A DNA stretch of 64,000 bases. Origin: Hetaerina americana. Taxonomy: Eukaryota > Arthropoda > Insecta > Odonata > Calopterygidae. Below are positions 12,301 through 23,700 of the stretch, piece by piece. Numbering within the stretch: position 1 is the first letter of the stretch; each line of letters begins with the position of its first letter. Both the position numbers and the translations under genes were made by a program. The stretch covers positions 44,065,238-44,129,237 of the forward strand of contig JAKTNV010000005.1 of assembly GCA_022747635.1 (NCBI GenBank), given 5' to 3'. Under the pieces are notes generated by a model. It searched no databases and was not told the DNA's origin. It saw only the letters and a list, made by a program, of their open reading frames with translations.

Positions 12301-15300
12301 ACAGGTTTAAATCCCGATCAAGGAGAATGATTATTACACTTTGAAATTGATGCATTTTAGCAAAAGAATGCTGGCTAGAATACCAAAATAATTATATGGA
12401 AGTAACTTGATGAAGATGGCTATGACAAGAGGTTTGTAGAGGAAGTGACATTATTAGCAATCCAATGGAATCTGAATTTTGGCAGACTTGTTATAGAAAT
12501 AAATAATTTGGGCCTCTTCACAAACCAAACTACGCATTCTTTCTTAAGTGTACTTTCATTGAAAAGTAGGCATCACATTACTACCCACTAGGCACAGTAA
12601 AAACACGAAGAGTTGGGATAATCACATTCCCCAGAAATCTGGAAATGATGAAATACCTTATGTTATAACACTTTATAATGATACCAAAGGAGGGGTTGAT
12701 TTCATAGATCAGCTATTTGAAATGAGTAGTGTAGCACGAGCCTCGATGGAAGCCAGCAATATATTTTTTCCAATGCTCCACAGTTGCAAGATAATTTCCA
12801 GGATTTTATGCATTGGGAATAACCTTTGCAAAAGGTACAGTTTCTCTTAAATAATTCTTGGAATAAACTGTACAAGAACACATGGTGAAAACTACACCCA
12901 GTAGGCTACCCTTGGGTATGGGAAAAATTACAAGAATTCAATGAATTGGCAGTACTAGATGGGTATCAAAAAACTAGCAACTCGTAAGTAGTGAAAACAG
13001 ATGAGATGCAAAGGCTAAAAGAAGTTGTATAAGGATTGCTAGGTGGAAAAAAGTATCAGGGAGGTTGATGACAAATATTAAATTTGCACAATATGTGTAA
13101 GCTTAAACCTTTATTTTCATGGTTAACTCATTATTTCTAGTCACAGTAGCTCAAGTTAATATTAGTATTATTTCTGTGGGGCTACCAAAGAATGATGAAA
13201 ATAATGCAGATAGGTAGAGTAACAAATAAAGACGTTCTTCAAAAAATGAGGGAAAACAGAAGCATACAAAAAACTGATAAGACGAAGAAAACAAGACTGA
13301 CAAGAAGAAATGGGAAGCTAATTGGACACCTCCTGAGGCACAATAGCTTATTGATTGACCATAATTGCAGGAAACAGAAGGAAACACCTAAGTTGAACTA
13401 TGAGAAGCAAGTAATGGAAAATGTCAGGGTAAGAAGCTAGGTAAGAAATAAGAGATTTTCAGGTAACAGAGAGTTTTAGAAAGCAGCTAAAAACCAATCT
13501 TCAAGTTGATTACCAGTGATTAAGTATTTCTGTTAAGTATATTTCCAGTAATTCTGCTCAAGTTGTACAATTCTGCAAATCGTATTTTCACAGTCAAACC
13601 AAAAAATTTGCAGTACATTTGTTTATTTGCATCTTTAATTATTTTATACCACATCTCTCATTACCGAAGGTTCCACCTGATATTTATAATAAATACTGCA
13701 AGGAGATCTAAGAGATACACCACAATTCTTAAAGACCATGATGGCTAATAACAAATTTTTTCCAGTTTTCAATTCCTATCACATTGAATAAAAATGAAGT
13801 AGGTATGAAAGTTGGATTCACTCAATATTGAAACAGCTTACCATTTTCAAAAATAAACAGACCCTCCATGGACTGCACTCAAATTTTAAAAAATACTGAC
13901 CTGTAGCAGAAAACCAAAAGCTATAGGATGAACACATGTGGGCCATGTTACTATGATTATGGTCATGGCAGCATGGTCAATTTTTTAACACATGTATCAT
14001 CATTTCTGAGATCATTGTAAGATAATTCACTCTTCAGTTTATCTGCATTATATTACACTCCAATCATTCCTAGACCATTGTACATTTATCCATACTTGAC
14101 TTTGAGTTGTATTTCAACGGTAACAATGGAAAAAGAAACAATAACATATTATCCCATAACATACATGTTTAAAGATCTGTATGACAATCATTCTTCTGAA
14201 CTACTAACTAGGTGAGCAGATGGGTTTTCTGAAAATATGCGGGTAAATCTTGTGTATGCATTGATTGTCAGGCAATTAATTAGAAATTAATAGTAAAAAA
14301 GGATTTTAGGAAATCCCAGGAATGTTACCATTTCGAAGTTCATTGGATTTTAAGATAAATTCATCAGAAGATAATGCAAGCAAGAACATTATATGAAATT
14401 GGTAAAATAAGCAGAATGGGTGTTTTTTATCAAATTGTAATTTCTATCAGTGACAGGGAATATCCCGAATACATTGTATATGGTATGCCAGCATACCAAA
14501 AGTATTAGGGTAAGCCTGATTATTTAACAACCCGGACACTCAAGTTTCAAATCTAGAGATAAAATGAATTTCATAGATTAATTCTATTGGTGTAGATCAA
14601 TTTTCACTAGTATATGGAAAAGTATAAATTTTAGAAAATTGGATTGTACTAACTGTAATTTTTCAACTTTGGTTTCATGGAAAATGAAATTTTTAAATGG
14701 AAATTTTACAAAATGCCTCAAGCCCTTTCCCTAGTGCCCAATTCTCATAACCCAAGAGAACAAAATATTTAAGGCTACTACTATAAGTAGCAATAGGCAA
14801 AATGTGAATACATGGTCTTTAGGTTAATGCTTTCCAAGGTTATGGCCCTCCAGTTACTCATTACACAATTTGTTGTCAACTGAAAGAGTTGAGTTAATGA
14901 CTCAAGTCACTTTGGCAGACTCAATGGGAAGCAATGGATTTTGAGTCAAAGTGGAATCCAAGCCAAAATAAGCCATTTTCAAGCAGCTACCATGCACTTC
15001 ACTAATGCATTGACACGCAATAGTGGTGCATGGTAGTATTAAAATGAAGCACAATGAATTCGAATGGTTGTTAACTGCTTTCACATTTTATAGGAAATAA
15101 ATGTTAACAAATGAACCAGTTCGCACATTATTTAATAATGATCTTCATGGTAGACTGTTTTGTTTTCATATTTGTGGAAGATATTAACCAATTTGATTAA
15201 TTGTACACTATTTAGTTTATAATATGGATATTTGTCCCAGTTTCATATTAAAGAATAATTGGAAAAATTTAACTTAAACGTTATTTTCTGCCTCGTTTTT

Positions 15301-16838
15301 GCTCGATTATTAGGACCTAATCCACTCATGAGAGATGGATAAGAGAGATAAATGGTCGAGAAACAGGGCTATATATGTAAACCACAAACTAGACAGAAAT
15401 AGTACTCAAAGTTGACTGCAATAAGTAACGAAACAACAATAAAATTTGACAAAAGAAAACTCATCCACATTTTGAAAATAAATAAATTATTATCTACATC
15501 AAACCATATAAAATAGCACACCAACGTAAAAACACGCGCACGAACACCTATATATGATGACTTTAATTGCATTTAATCTAGCAGCTGACTCTCTTAAATG
15601 TGGCAGTAGAAAGTATAACTTAATTTCAGAAGGTGAATTTTCATTGAAAATGTCAGAATTTGTGTTATACCCCCCACAACCATAGCACAAAACGATTTTT
15701 TCAAAATTCGCCAGGCTCTGGTCAAACTAACCTATACCCCAAAGCAAAACTTCGCCCATTTATGTGCTAAATGAGATATTGTTCCAGGATCATTATACTC
15801 CTAAGTGCGAGGTTTAAACAAATGATGTAGGTAATTAAAAGAATAATTGCATTTGGACAAGTAATTTTAATTAATATACAAAGTTGAATTCAAATGGACT
15901 CAACACGCCTAACCACTTAACATTGATGACAAACTAATCATTTGCGAAGTAGAGTTTAAATGATGACATGAAGCTACTATGCACATTATCATTCAGCAAC
16001 TACATAGAGAATCATTTCAGCAAACAAAACCCATTGCACTTTTTACTTCACATCAGGTGATAATTATATGTACAAGATACATGAAGGCCCCCAAATATAA
16101 ACCAGGATGTTCAGCTTCATTGTTAATCAGGTGGCATAAACGGCTTGCAATTGAATCAAATATATACCTCACCAGTGTTCATAATGAAATAAACCATTCA
16201 CACAAGGCAATATAATCAGTAACCATCAATGTCGTACGAAACACCTATTCGAAATCAACAAACCTATCTTGAAAACCGACGAAAGTTGGAATATCCTCAG
16301 TCCCATGCTTCTTTCACATTTAAATGAGAGAGATGATCACTAATTGAAATATTTTCTTTTAACTTCAGCCTCTTAATTCTCCAATCCTTTATCCATTGCT
16401 CATGCTTCCCCAAAGCTTTGGCATGGCCGAAGGACTGTTCCTAAAATAATAACAAATTTAACATTTTTAATGCATTACAAGGAGCATATAATTTAGTTTC
16501 TAAACACTTAGCGTGGCATCTTATTACCGGAGTTAGATAAGGATGTCTTAGATAAAGCATATTTTTCTCTTCTATGGCATAATCATTCCTTGCCTTTGCG
16601 AGGGCTTCATTCGTTACTATTTTCACGAACCGATGCTTCCTGGAGGGTACAAAATATGCTAGTTTCCGTCAAGCATGTCTTATTATTATTGAATTAAATT
16701 GAAATTATATTCAACGCTATTCTGAACATAGCTGTATTAACGAAAGTCAATTCAAGATAAGTTTAAGTTTAAGAAATACCCGGTAAAAATGTTTCCGCGA
16801 GGCATTTTTTTCCGAAGGAGAATTAAAGACAACCTCAT
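9346..16838 (-). CDS. Gene X: unrecognised multi-exon protein gene
   Basis: I do not recognise this protein. Well-supported N-terminal exons are 16780-16805 (ATG at 16803-16805; an in-frame ATG at 16836-16838 would add 11 residues), 16528-16639 and 16318-16440. Their phases fit (2+1, then 0) and they read MPRGNIFTG, then KHRFVKIVTNEALAKARNDY and a Lys-rich, helical-looking stretch. Well-supported C-terminal exons are 10216-10405, 9703-9772, 9495-9567 and 9346-9428. Phases again fit throughout, with reads such as SSGFLTPTPTTFLTAF and KQKSIYDRISDYDNL and a TGA stop. Candidate middle exons at 13842-13900, 11565-11650 and 11074-11201 have splice-like borders, but their phases do not all join. The order of the middle is unresolved and some exons are missing. 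The gene converges on FAS, with stops 322 bp apart. It diverges from HPS1, with starts 3.9 kb apart. SINE, piggyBac and RTE debris lies in its central intron. Confidence 0.6.
11661..11703. repeat. Perfect 14-bp hairpin
   Basis: AAATAGCCGAGACC at 11661-11674 is repeated exactly in inverted orientation at 11690-11703, with a 15-base loop. It lies 11 bp upstream, in the gene X sense, of the candidate exon 11565-11650. It could be a structured intronic element or the remnant of a very short inverted-repeat transposon. Confidence 0.6.
12079..12360. repeat. Two oppositely oriented SINE family B fragments
   Basis: 12079-12176 matches the body and tail of family B in minus orientation (compare GGAGTCATCC with the tail at 45.37 kb). 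12227-12360 is the tRNA-like head and body in plus orientation (CAGCTTAATTGGCTAAAGC, CAGGTTTAAATCCCGATC). The 50 bases between them are unassigned. Confidence 0.6.
12430..13060 (+). mobile_element. piggyBac transposase fragment, decayed
   Basis: At 12671-12753 the translation YNDTKGGVDFIDQLFEMSSV matches the conserved TKGGVDxxDQ block of piggyBac-family transposases, including the Asp of the catalytic region. Further weak similarity with frameshifts and stops surrounds it. No ends or TTAA pair could be assigned. It differs from the copy at 34.4-36.4 kb. Confidence 0.7.
13145..13520 (+). mobile_element. RTE-type LINE, 3' end of the reverse transcriptase ORF
   Basis: The translation has the C-terminal LINE signature seen in full copies: RRNGKLIGHLLRHNSLL, then LNYEKQVMENV, then, after frameshifts, KAATNQSS. 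The element is 5'-truncated, as is usual for LINEs. It lies inside gene X in antisense. Confidence 0.75.
13901..15720. other. Part of gene X introns, nothing else recognised
   Basis: No repeat family or clear exon is recognised. A 35-nt segment at 15732-15766 just beyond has exon-like borders on the minus strand and the right entry phase after exon 3, but it is too short to trust. Confidence 0.4.
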
Positions 16839-17439
16839 TTTCAGAGGGCAAAATACACCTTCCTGAGTTCTAATGCAATGTTATTTAATCACGAATAACC
16901 AATAACAAAGGCGTTGGATATAAACTGGATAAACCCAGACGTTTTACCGATCAATCTAGTTAATAGTAAACACTTAATTCCAGGCTAAGTAATAGTTAAC
17001 AATAGACTGTCAACATCCGTGGTTACAGGTACATTCTACCCTTACTACCCTGCCTGCCTGCCCATCCAACCGAAACAAGAACAGAATTTTATGCCGATTG
17101 TTTTTCGATTTCCGAAGTTAACGGTATGGGGGTTAGGAAAAAAGTTGGACTTGCCCGACGTACCATACGGATCCCATTGGGTAGGATAGTTATAGTTTAG
17201 GAGACCAAAGAACGAGGATTTTTATGCGGGGATGTTATAGTTTAAAATACCACCTTATGATGACTTTCCAAGGTCTTCATGTGAGTTTATGGAACTTACA
17301 GTGTGGTCATTAGAAAAGCTTAAGTAGACAACATATGAATGGTAGACATACATATATGAAAACAAACAAAGCAAGTATTTTGCTGTCAATGGCCACTTAA
17401 GATACCAAAAAATGTTGCTCGTGCTTTTTACTTCAGGCA

Positions 17440-18990
17440 AGACCAAACGGAGTTATCACTCCTTCCCCACAATGATTTTCACCTGCCATATATATGGCCT
17501 TTCTGTCATTCTTTTCGTTTTATTACCTTTCACACATTTTATTCCTGTCTCTAGGGACCAATCGTATTTCCCCCGCCTGGAGTCTGCACCATAGAGGTGA
17601 AGTATCACTGACAGAAATGTGCTTGAGCATAATAAATTACCCATCATCCACCTCATTTTAAGTGCTTCTTTACAATCTGCAATTCTTGTGATGCCCTTCC
17701 CATTTGGCCCAACCTCCAAAAAACTTCCAAAATAGATGGACCATTTTACCTTTTCTAGCTCATGTCCACTAAATTGAACTTATGTTAACCTTCCTATTTC
17801 TTGAGTATCTCATCACCTTCATTTTCTTATGATTAAAACTCATCCCACACCTTCACGTTCATTCTGCAATACACCAAGTAGAGATTTGATGAGTTCCCCG
17901 CCTATTTTCACTGTTGCCACCAGCCCTCATGACTCTCTTTCCATTTGTTCTGAAAATGCACATATTGGAAAGAAGAGGTGACAATGGACATCTTTGTACT
18001 CCCCTGCCTAGAACTGCCCATTTTGACTCCTCATTATGTACACTTGTACAGTCTAAAATGTACACTGATTCCGGACAAATCAATTTTCCCTTAAGTCTTC
18101 TCGTTTCTTCTGTAAAGTCTTCATTAATTGTACCAAGTTTACTTTGTCGAATATCCCTTATAATCCATGAAGCATACAAGTGCATCATGGTTGTACTCTT
18201 ATTTTTCTTTCTTCTACAGACCTCATTATAGCTATGACATCATGTGCACCCCAGCCATTTCTGAGCCGAAAGTGATCTTTGCCTGAGTGCTCATGTGCTC
18301 TCTTCTATATCTTTTTGATGAGCTTCCAAGTATCCACTACCATTGCTGCATGTGAATTCAAAGTAATAGACCTAAATTTCTCACATCAGTCTGCCATTCT
18401 GCCTCTGTTTTTATCTCACAGTCAAATATTTCCGGTCCTTAGCCATCCCAACTGACATCAAATCCCCTTCCTACATCCAAATTCACCGGCCTGATGTCTT
18501 TACCTTGTCATTCCTGTATATATTCTATTGTTGCCCTTCATGTCTCTAATAGAGTTAGCATTTTCCTCTTGTGAATCCTGATGGATCATTAACTTTTCTC
18601 TATATCATGCCCTGTCCCTTTACACTCTCCATATACTTGCACTGATCTTTCCACCCTCCTTCTTTTACCCTATTAGTTTTTCTCCTGAGGTCAGTGTTTC
18701 ACCCTTTGCACTTCCTTCTCCCGAATTCTGTGCTCTTGTTCTTCCATTTTTTCTTTCATCTTCTTAATCACATCTTCTGTAATCCATGAGTCTATGACCC
18801 TTTTTCGATTTGCTGTTCTCATTGTTTCTTCTTTGCTTTCTATATTCCTAGTTTGAGATGTTGTCATCTTTCTTATACTATAACTATGGCAGCATTCACC
18901 TTCTGTCTCTCCTGCTGTCATCTGCTCAAGGATTTCATTTGATGCCAACTCTGGAGGCCTTGCCTTCTCTGCTGCTAGGCAAGACACTCA
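17440..18990 (-). mobile_element. RTE-type LINE, decayed minus-strand copy
   Basis: On the minus strand the endonuclease-RT linker is recognisable at 18691-18800 (VIDSWITEDVIKKMKEKMEE, compare KPWITDEIIRKIDERRKWK in the 5.2-kb copy). The RT block RCPLSPLLSNM is at about 17.95 kb. Many stops interrupt it. The outer limits are approximate. Confidence 0.7.
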
Positions 18991-20760
18991 GCTCTGTGGA
19001 CCAAGTCTCATAGTTATCAGGACTCATTTTAATATTGGCTCCATCATATATTCATTATTTGTGATTGGGCCTTTTGAGGAGTGTTAGGGTGAGAAGATTT
19101 AGGCCATCAAAATACAATGTCTGGTGATTTTAAAGTTGCTGAGCACTGGTGATACTCCAATACATTTTGTGGAAAACACAGGTTATATTACTTTAATATA
19201 GAAGGATTGAGAGGAGGAGAGTACTCAAATCTTGTCGTGAGAATGGAAGGTGAGCGGTTTGGCTTACTTCATTCAGCACATGCATTGGGCCATCCCTAGG
19301 CATTCAATCATGATGAGTGAAGGCCTATCACCTTTCTCCTTCCCCCTAACTCCTTACTTTCCATTGCCATACCCACATTCTTTCTCGTAGCTATATAAGC
19401 TGTGAATTAAGAAAAATGTACTGCTCATGAATATGCCACAGTGTAGCATGGTGCCATTATATTCTTCAGTAAACTGGTGGAAGCTACAAAATTCTTGTTT
19501 AAATTATGAACTCTGAAAATGTGTTTGTAATTGGAGCAAATGTTGTGGTTAGAAACCAGAGTGGATTGAATAAAATTTTGAAAAGTGTATCGAAATATTT
19601 TTTTTCGCCTGCCTGTTCCTCCTTAGACCTCCCAAATCCTCTTCTTGCATACTGATCTTCAATCAGTTTACCTACCCAGGCCATTTGGGATGCTGCATCT
19701 GTGATTATGTCATTCTTGTGTATACACAGCTATTGTTGACGTATGTAGTGTGGGATTACAGGTCTATGAGAAAACCAAGATCTTAAGGAGTGAGGCAGGT
19801 TCTGATATGTAATTATGGAGACAAGTGTGGAATTTGCATAATTAAGTCAACAGAGTCGTTGGGTACACATATATAAGTATTATTACTATTACCTGCTTTT
19901 ATGGTACTACAGCTCACTTTATTATGTACTATAATAATTATATGGTTTCAACTCTAAGTTGCGAAAATAATTAGAAGAGGTGATATATAGGCTTACAAAG
20001 GAAATTGAGACTAAGCACAGCATCACGGTGAGGTAGATAATAAATGCCACATATTTTTTTTAAATATGCTCTGTACTACTTCTACGTATCTTTAAGAGGG
20101 GTTTCATTTCGCAAAAGTCGGCATTATGTGGTCCGTAAATATGTGTATACAGTTAAAAAGCATTTCTCTAGTAGATCAAGAAAGGCAATAGACAAAAATG
20201 AATATATAAATATTCAATTTCTATCTCTTTAATGGGTCTCGGGGTTCAATTGAAACATACGTAGCAGCAGAGCCCGAGGATAAGAACAAAGTGTTACCAC
20301 CTGTTATAGACGAAATCCCGCGTTACGCTTCAAAATATTTCATGCATCGTCTGCTAGCGCGTGACCGCCTTTCATTAAATAGTGTCGATAAGGTGAACTA
20401 AGTTATTGTGTGTTGAGTAAGTTGCTTAAATTTGACAGTTGTGAGTTATTTTTGGTTTTTTTAACGCTATATTTTTTTTCGAGTAAGGATTATTATCTCT
20501 TCCAAACGGAAATCTTCAGGATTTAATATATCTACGAAAGTGATTACATATTCAGCGCACGTTACCTGTAGCAAAAATAACTGTTTGCCGAGTCTCATCT
20601 TCTCGTTTAACTTGTATGATACATTGAAAGGCTCTCAAGGAAAATGCACTCTCGCTAAGTTTGTGTGATATGTGAATTGTGTGGAGCCCATGAATTTTAC
20701 TTACGATTTCTGAGCCTGACCAAAAGATTTAAATCATATTTGAAATTTGTTTTAACTACA
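18991..20760. promoter_or_regulatory. Upstream region of HPS1
   Basis: This is the intergenic stretch between divergent gene X and HPS1. It should hold the HPS1 promoter and 5' UTR. I see no TATA box or other element that I can defend. A slightly more CpG-containing segment at 20.23-20.40 kb is the likeliest start region. A minus-strand open frame at 19499-19684 has a coding-like first half but no splice context. Confidence 0.35.
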
Positions 20761-23700
20761 ATGAGGTGTATTCTAGTGTTTGATCATTTGAACGATATTC
20801 TTTATTCAAAATATGACAACAAATTCTCAAAACATGTTAAGAAGTTAGCATATCGACAGGGACTCATTCCTGGAGATTTGGTAAGCTACCCATCTTCCTT
20901 TGAGTGTTATGCAATCAGTTAAGTCTGTGGCGTTTTCTATGCATGGTGTTTTTAAAAATGTGAATATTTTCTCTTTACATCTGTATTAATTTTTTATGAT
21001 GTCTCTTTCCAAGTATTTTGTGAATGAATAACTCTACTAATGTGGATATTTGCAATTTTTAAGGACGGGAGTAGTATTAAAGGAAAATTAAGTTCCAACA
21101 TTATTATTCAACTTTTCTCTCCAATTGTGACATCACAGAGGTTAATGGGTTGTCAGTTTGGCAATTCATATATATCTGTTCAATGTCAAGATGGGACGAA
21201 CATGGTGTTTGATGAGGTAATTCATCTTATTCGGTTAATATTAGTTCAGGGGTTACCTGCTGTTACCAAGCTATTAAAGCTATACAGTACAAGGCATTCA
21301 AAGATTTTCCGTGAAGAATTTTTCAATGGTTTATTTAAATGATATTTGTTTCATTTTTCAGTATATGGGTTATCTATTCATACATATTGGAATGGAAGAT
21401 GTTATGCTGATGAAAAGAACACTTTCCATTTGTGTTGTACTAGTTCAACACCTCTGTGGTCCTGATGTGTCCCTGTAAGTTTTTCTCTCTTTCAATGGAC
21501 GTACTTAAGTTTCTGAAAGTAATATTTCCAGGTGCACATTGTAGCTACTTCATCAAAAAGATTTATTAGAAGTTTCTATTGATCATAAGAACATAGTGAC
21601 TGTTTGAAAAATGTATGAATACTTGTATGTGTGATATTTTATCGTATCATGCATGCCCATCTATATAAGGTACTCTATATTAATTGCCTTGCGTGTCTTT
21701 TCAACTTCATTCACCCATGATTTTCTTGGTGTACTTATTGCTCTAAAACCATTCACTCTTTTCTCGTGTTTTTTGGTAATTTGACTCTTCCTTTCTCTTG
21801 GAATGGCCCAGCCAGTAGAGCTCATTATTTTCATTCATGTCTATTACTGTTACATCTAAACCACAGAATCAAAGTCCACTCATTTCTTCACCCTATATCT
21901 TCTATTTTACCATGAGCACTCTTGTAAAGTGTCTATATTTACTGCATTTATTTGACATTCTTGCTTATTGTAGCATTTTATAAATTAATTTAGGGAGGAG
22001 TACATTTTAGTACTGTGATTTTTGCGATCTTAGACGCATTCAGTTTATTAGAGCCTTCCCTCATTACCTTCATTCTTATGCCAGTGTTCAAAGGAAATTT
22101 TATCTCTTCATCTATCCTATAAACTTGCATGAATTTTCTGCCAATTTGTACAAATTATCCAAAAGCAAGTTTTTTGCTGTTTTCATGCCATTTATGGTCT
22201 TTCTTCCATTTATTTATTATTTATTAATTCTTCCATTATTATTTCTTACATTTGTTTATAAAAACATTGAACAATTAAGATGACATTACTCGCATTGTTG
22301 TACATCATGTTTTGATTCCAATCTTTCTCAAGAAACTCAAGATTGTGTTCCCTCTTCAAGTAGCGGTGTTGTTTAATAAATCACTTCTATAGCATTCAGT
22401 AACTGCTCTTTCACTCCAAATTCTCTGAAAACCATCTATAACTTGCCAGCCCCGGTGGGGGTGGGGTAATATCCTCACCTGCCAACCCAGAGATCGTGGG
22501 TTTGATTCCCACCTAGGTGGACTTGCCTCCACCTAGGGCTTGGTTGTATGTAATTGTCTTCAATGTAATGTCTAAGGGTTTGGTGTTTAACAGGAGACTT
22601 ATGTTTAAAAATATAAATGGTTTATCCCACAAAATTTACTAGTTTTAATATTCAAATAGACTTTTCAGATCACCCCAGCAGTAAATCACAAAAATCACAA
22701 AATACGAGGGTCATCCGGAAAGTAGTACCCGTTCGTGCCGCATGAAGTGCTGACGACGCGAGTAGCCGCTGGACGAGGTCAGATAGCTTCAGTGGCTTGT
22801 CTGCCTTCTCTGAGCCAAGTTGCGTGACGCTAGCATTGCCTGTGTTGTTTCTGTGATTGTTTACAATGTTTAAAAAAATTGAGAACGCCGCCAGTTGTGA
22901 AGTGAGGGCAGTGATTAAATTCCTCAATGCAAGAAACGTTCGCCCATGTGATATTCATCGCCAATTAAAGGAGGTGTATGGAGACAATGTAATGGACGAG
23001 TCGTCTGTTCGGCGGTGGTGTCGCAACTTCAACATGGGGAGGGGGAACACACACGACGATGAGCGTTCGGAGAGACCGTCTGTCATTACAGACCAACTGG
23101 TGAGCTCAGTTGACGAATTCGTGAGGAACGATCGGCGCGTCACAATTGATGACATCTGTGAGCATTTTCCCAATGTTTCTCGAACAATTGTTCATGAAAT
23201 TGTTAAACACCATCTGCATTATGCAAAAATTTGTGCAAGATGGGTCCCTCGCGTATCTCAATGAGCTGGCGGCGAAGGACTATGCAGCAGGAATACAGAA
23301 ACTTGTCACACGTTATGACAAATGCCTTAATTTGCTTGGAGATTATGTTGAGAAGTAGTTTAAAGTATCCTCTTTCAAATAAATTTTTTTATGTTTGTTA
23401 ATATTTACTTTTGTGTCTTTATTTCACGAACGGGTACTACTTTCCGGATGACCCTCGTAGTTACAATATAGTATTATTGTTATGCTAATTCACCCTTAAT
23501 ATGTTTTCTTGTCATGCGATTGCCATTTTCTATTCTCTTCTTTGACATGTTTTGGTATTGTCATATAATCAATTAAAAATATTATAAATTTTAGGTTAAA
23601 GCATGATAAAGAAGTATCACAACTGCTCAGTAAATTGTTGGATGGCTGGAGGCATCTCAGAGACTCAGACCAGGCATTCTTAGTTGAAGCTGTGGAACAA

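Noticed and set aside
15732..15766. 35-nt candidate exon of gene X
   Set aside because: Borders and phase fit exon 3, but the next exon does not follow and 35 nt is too short to trust.
19499..19684. Minus-strand frame beginning MAWVGKLIEDQYARRGFG
   Set aside because: First half looks coding, but there are no matching splice partners and the rest is hydrophobic junk; kept out as a gene.
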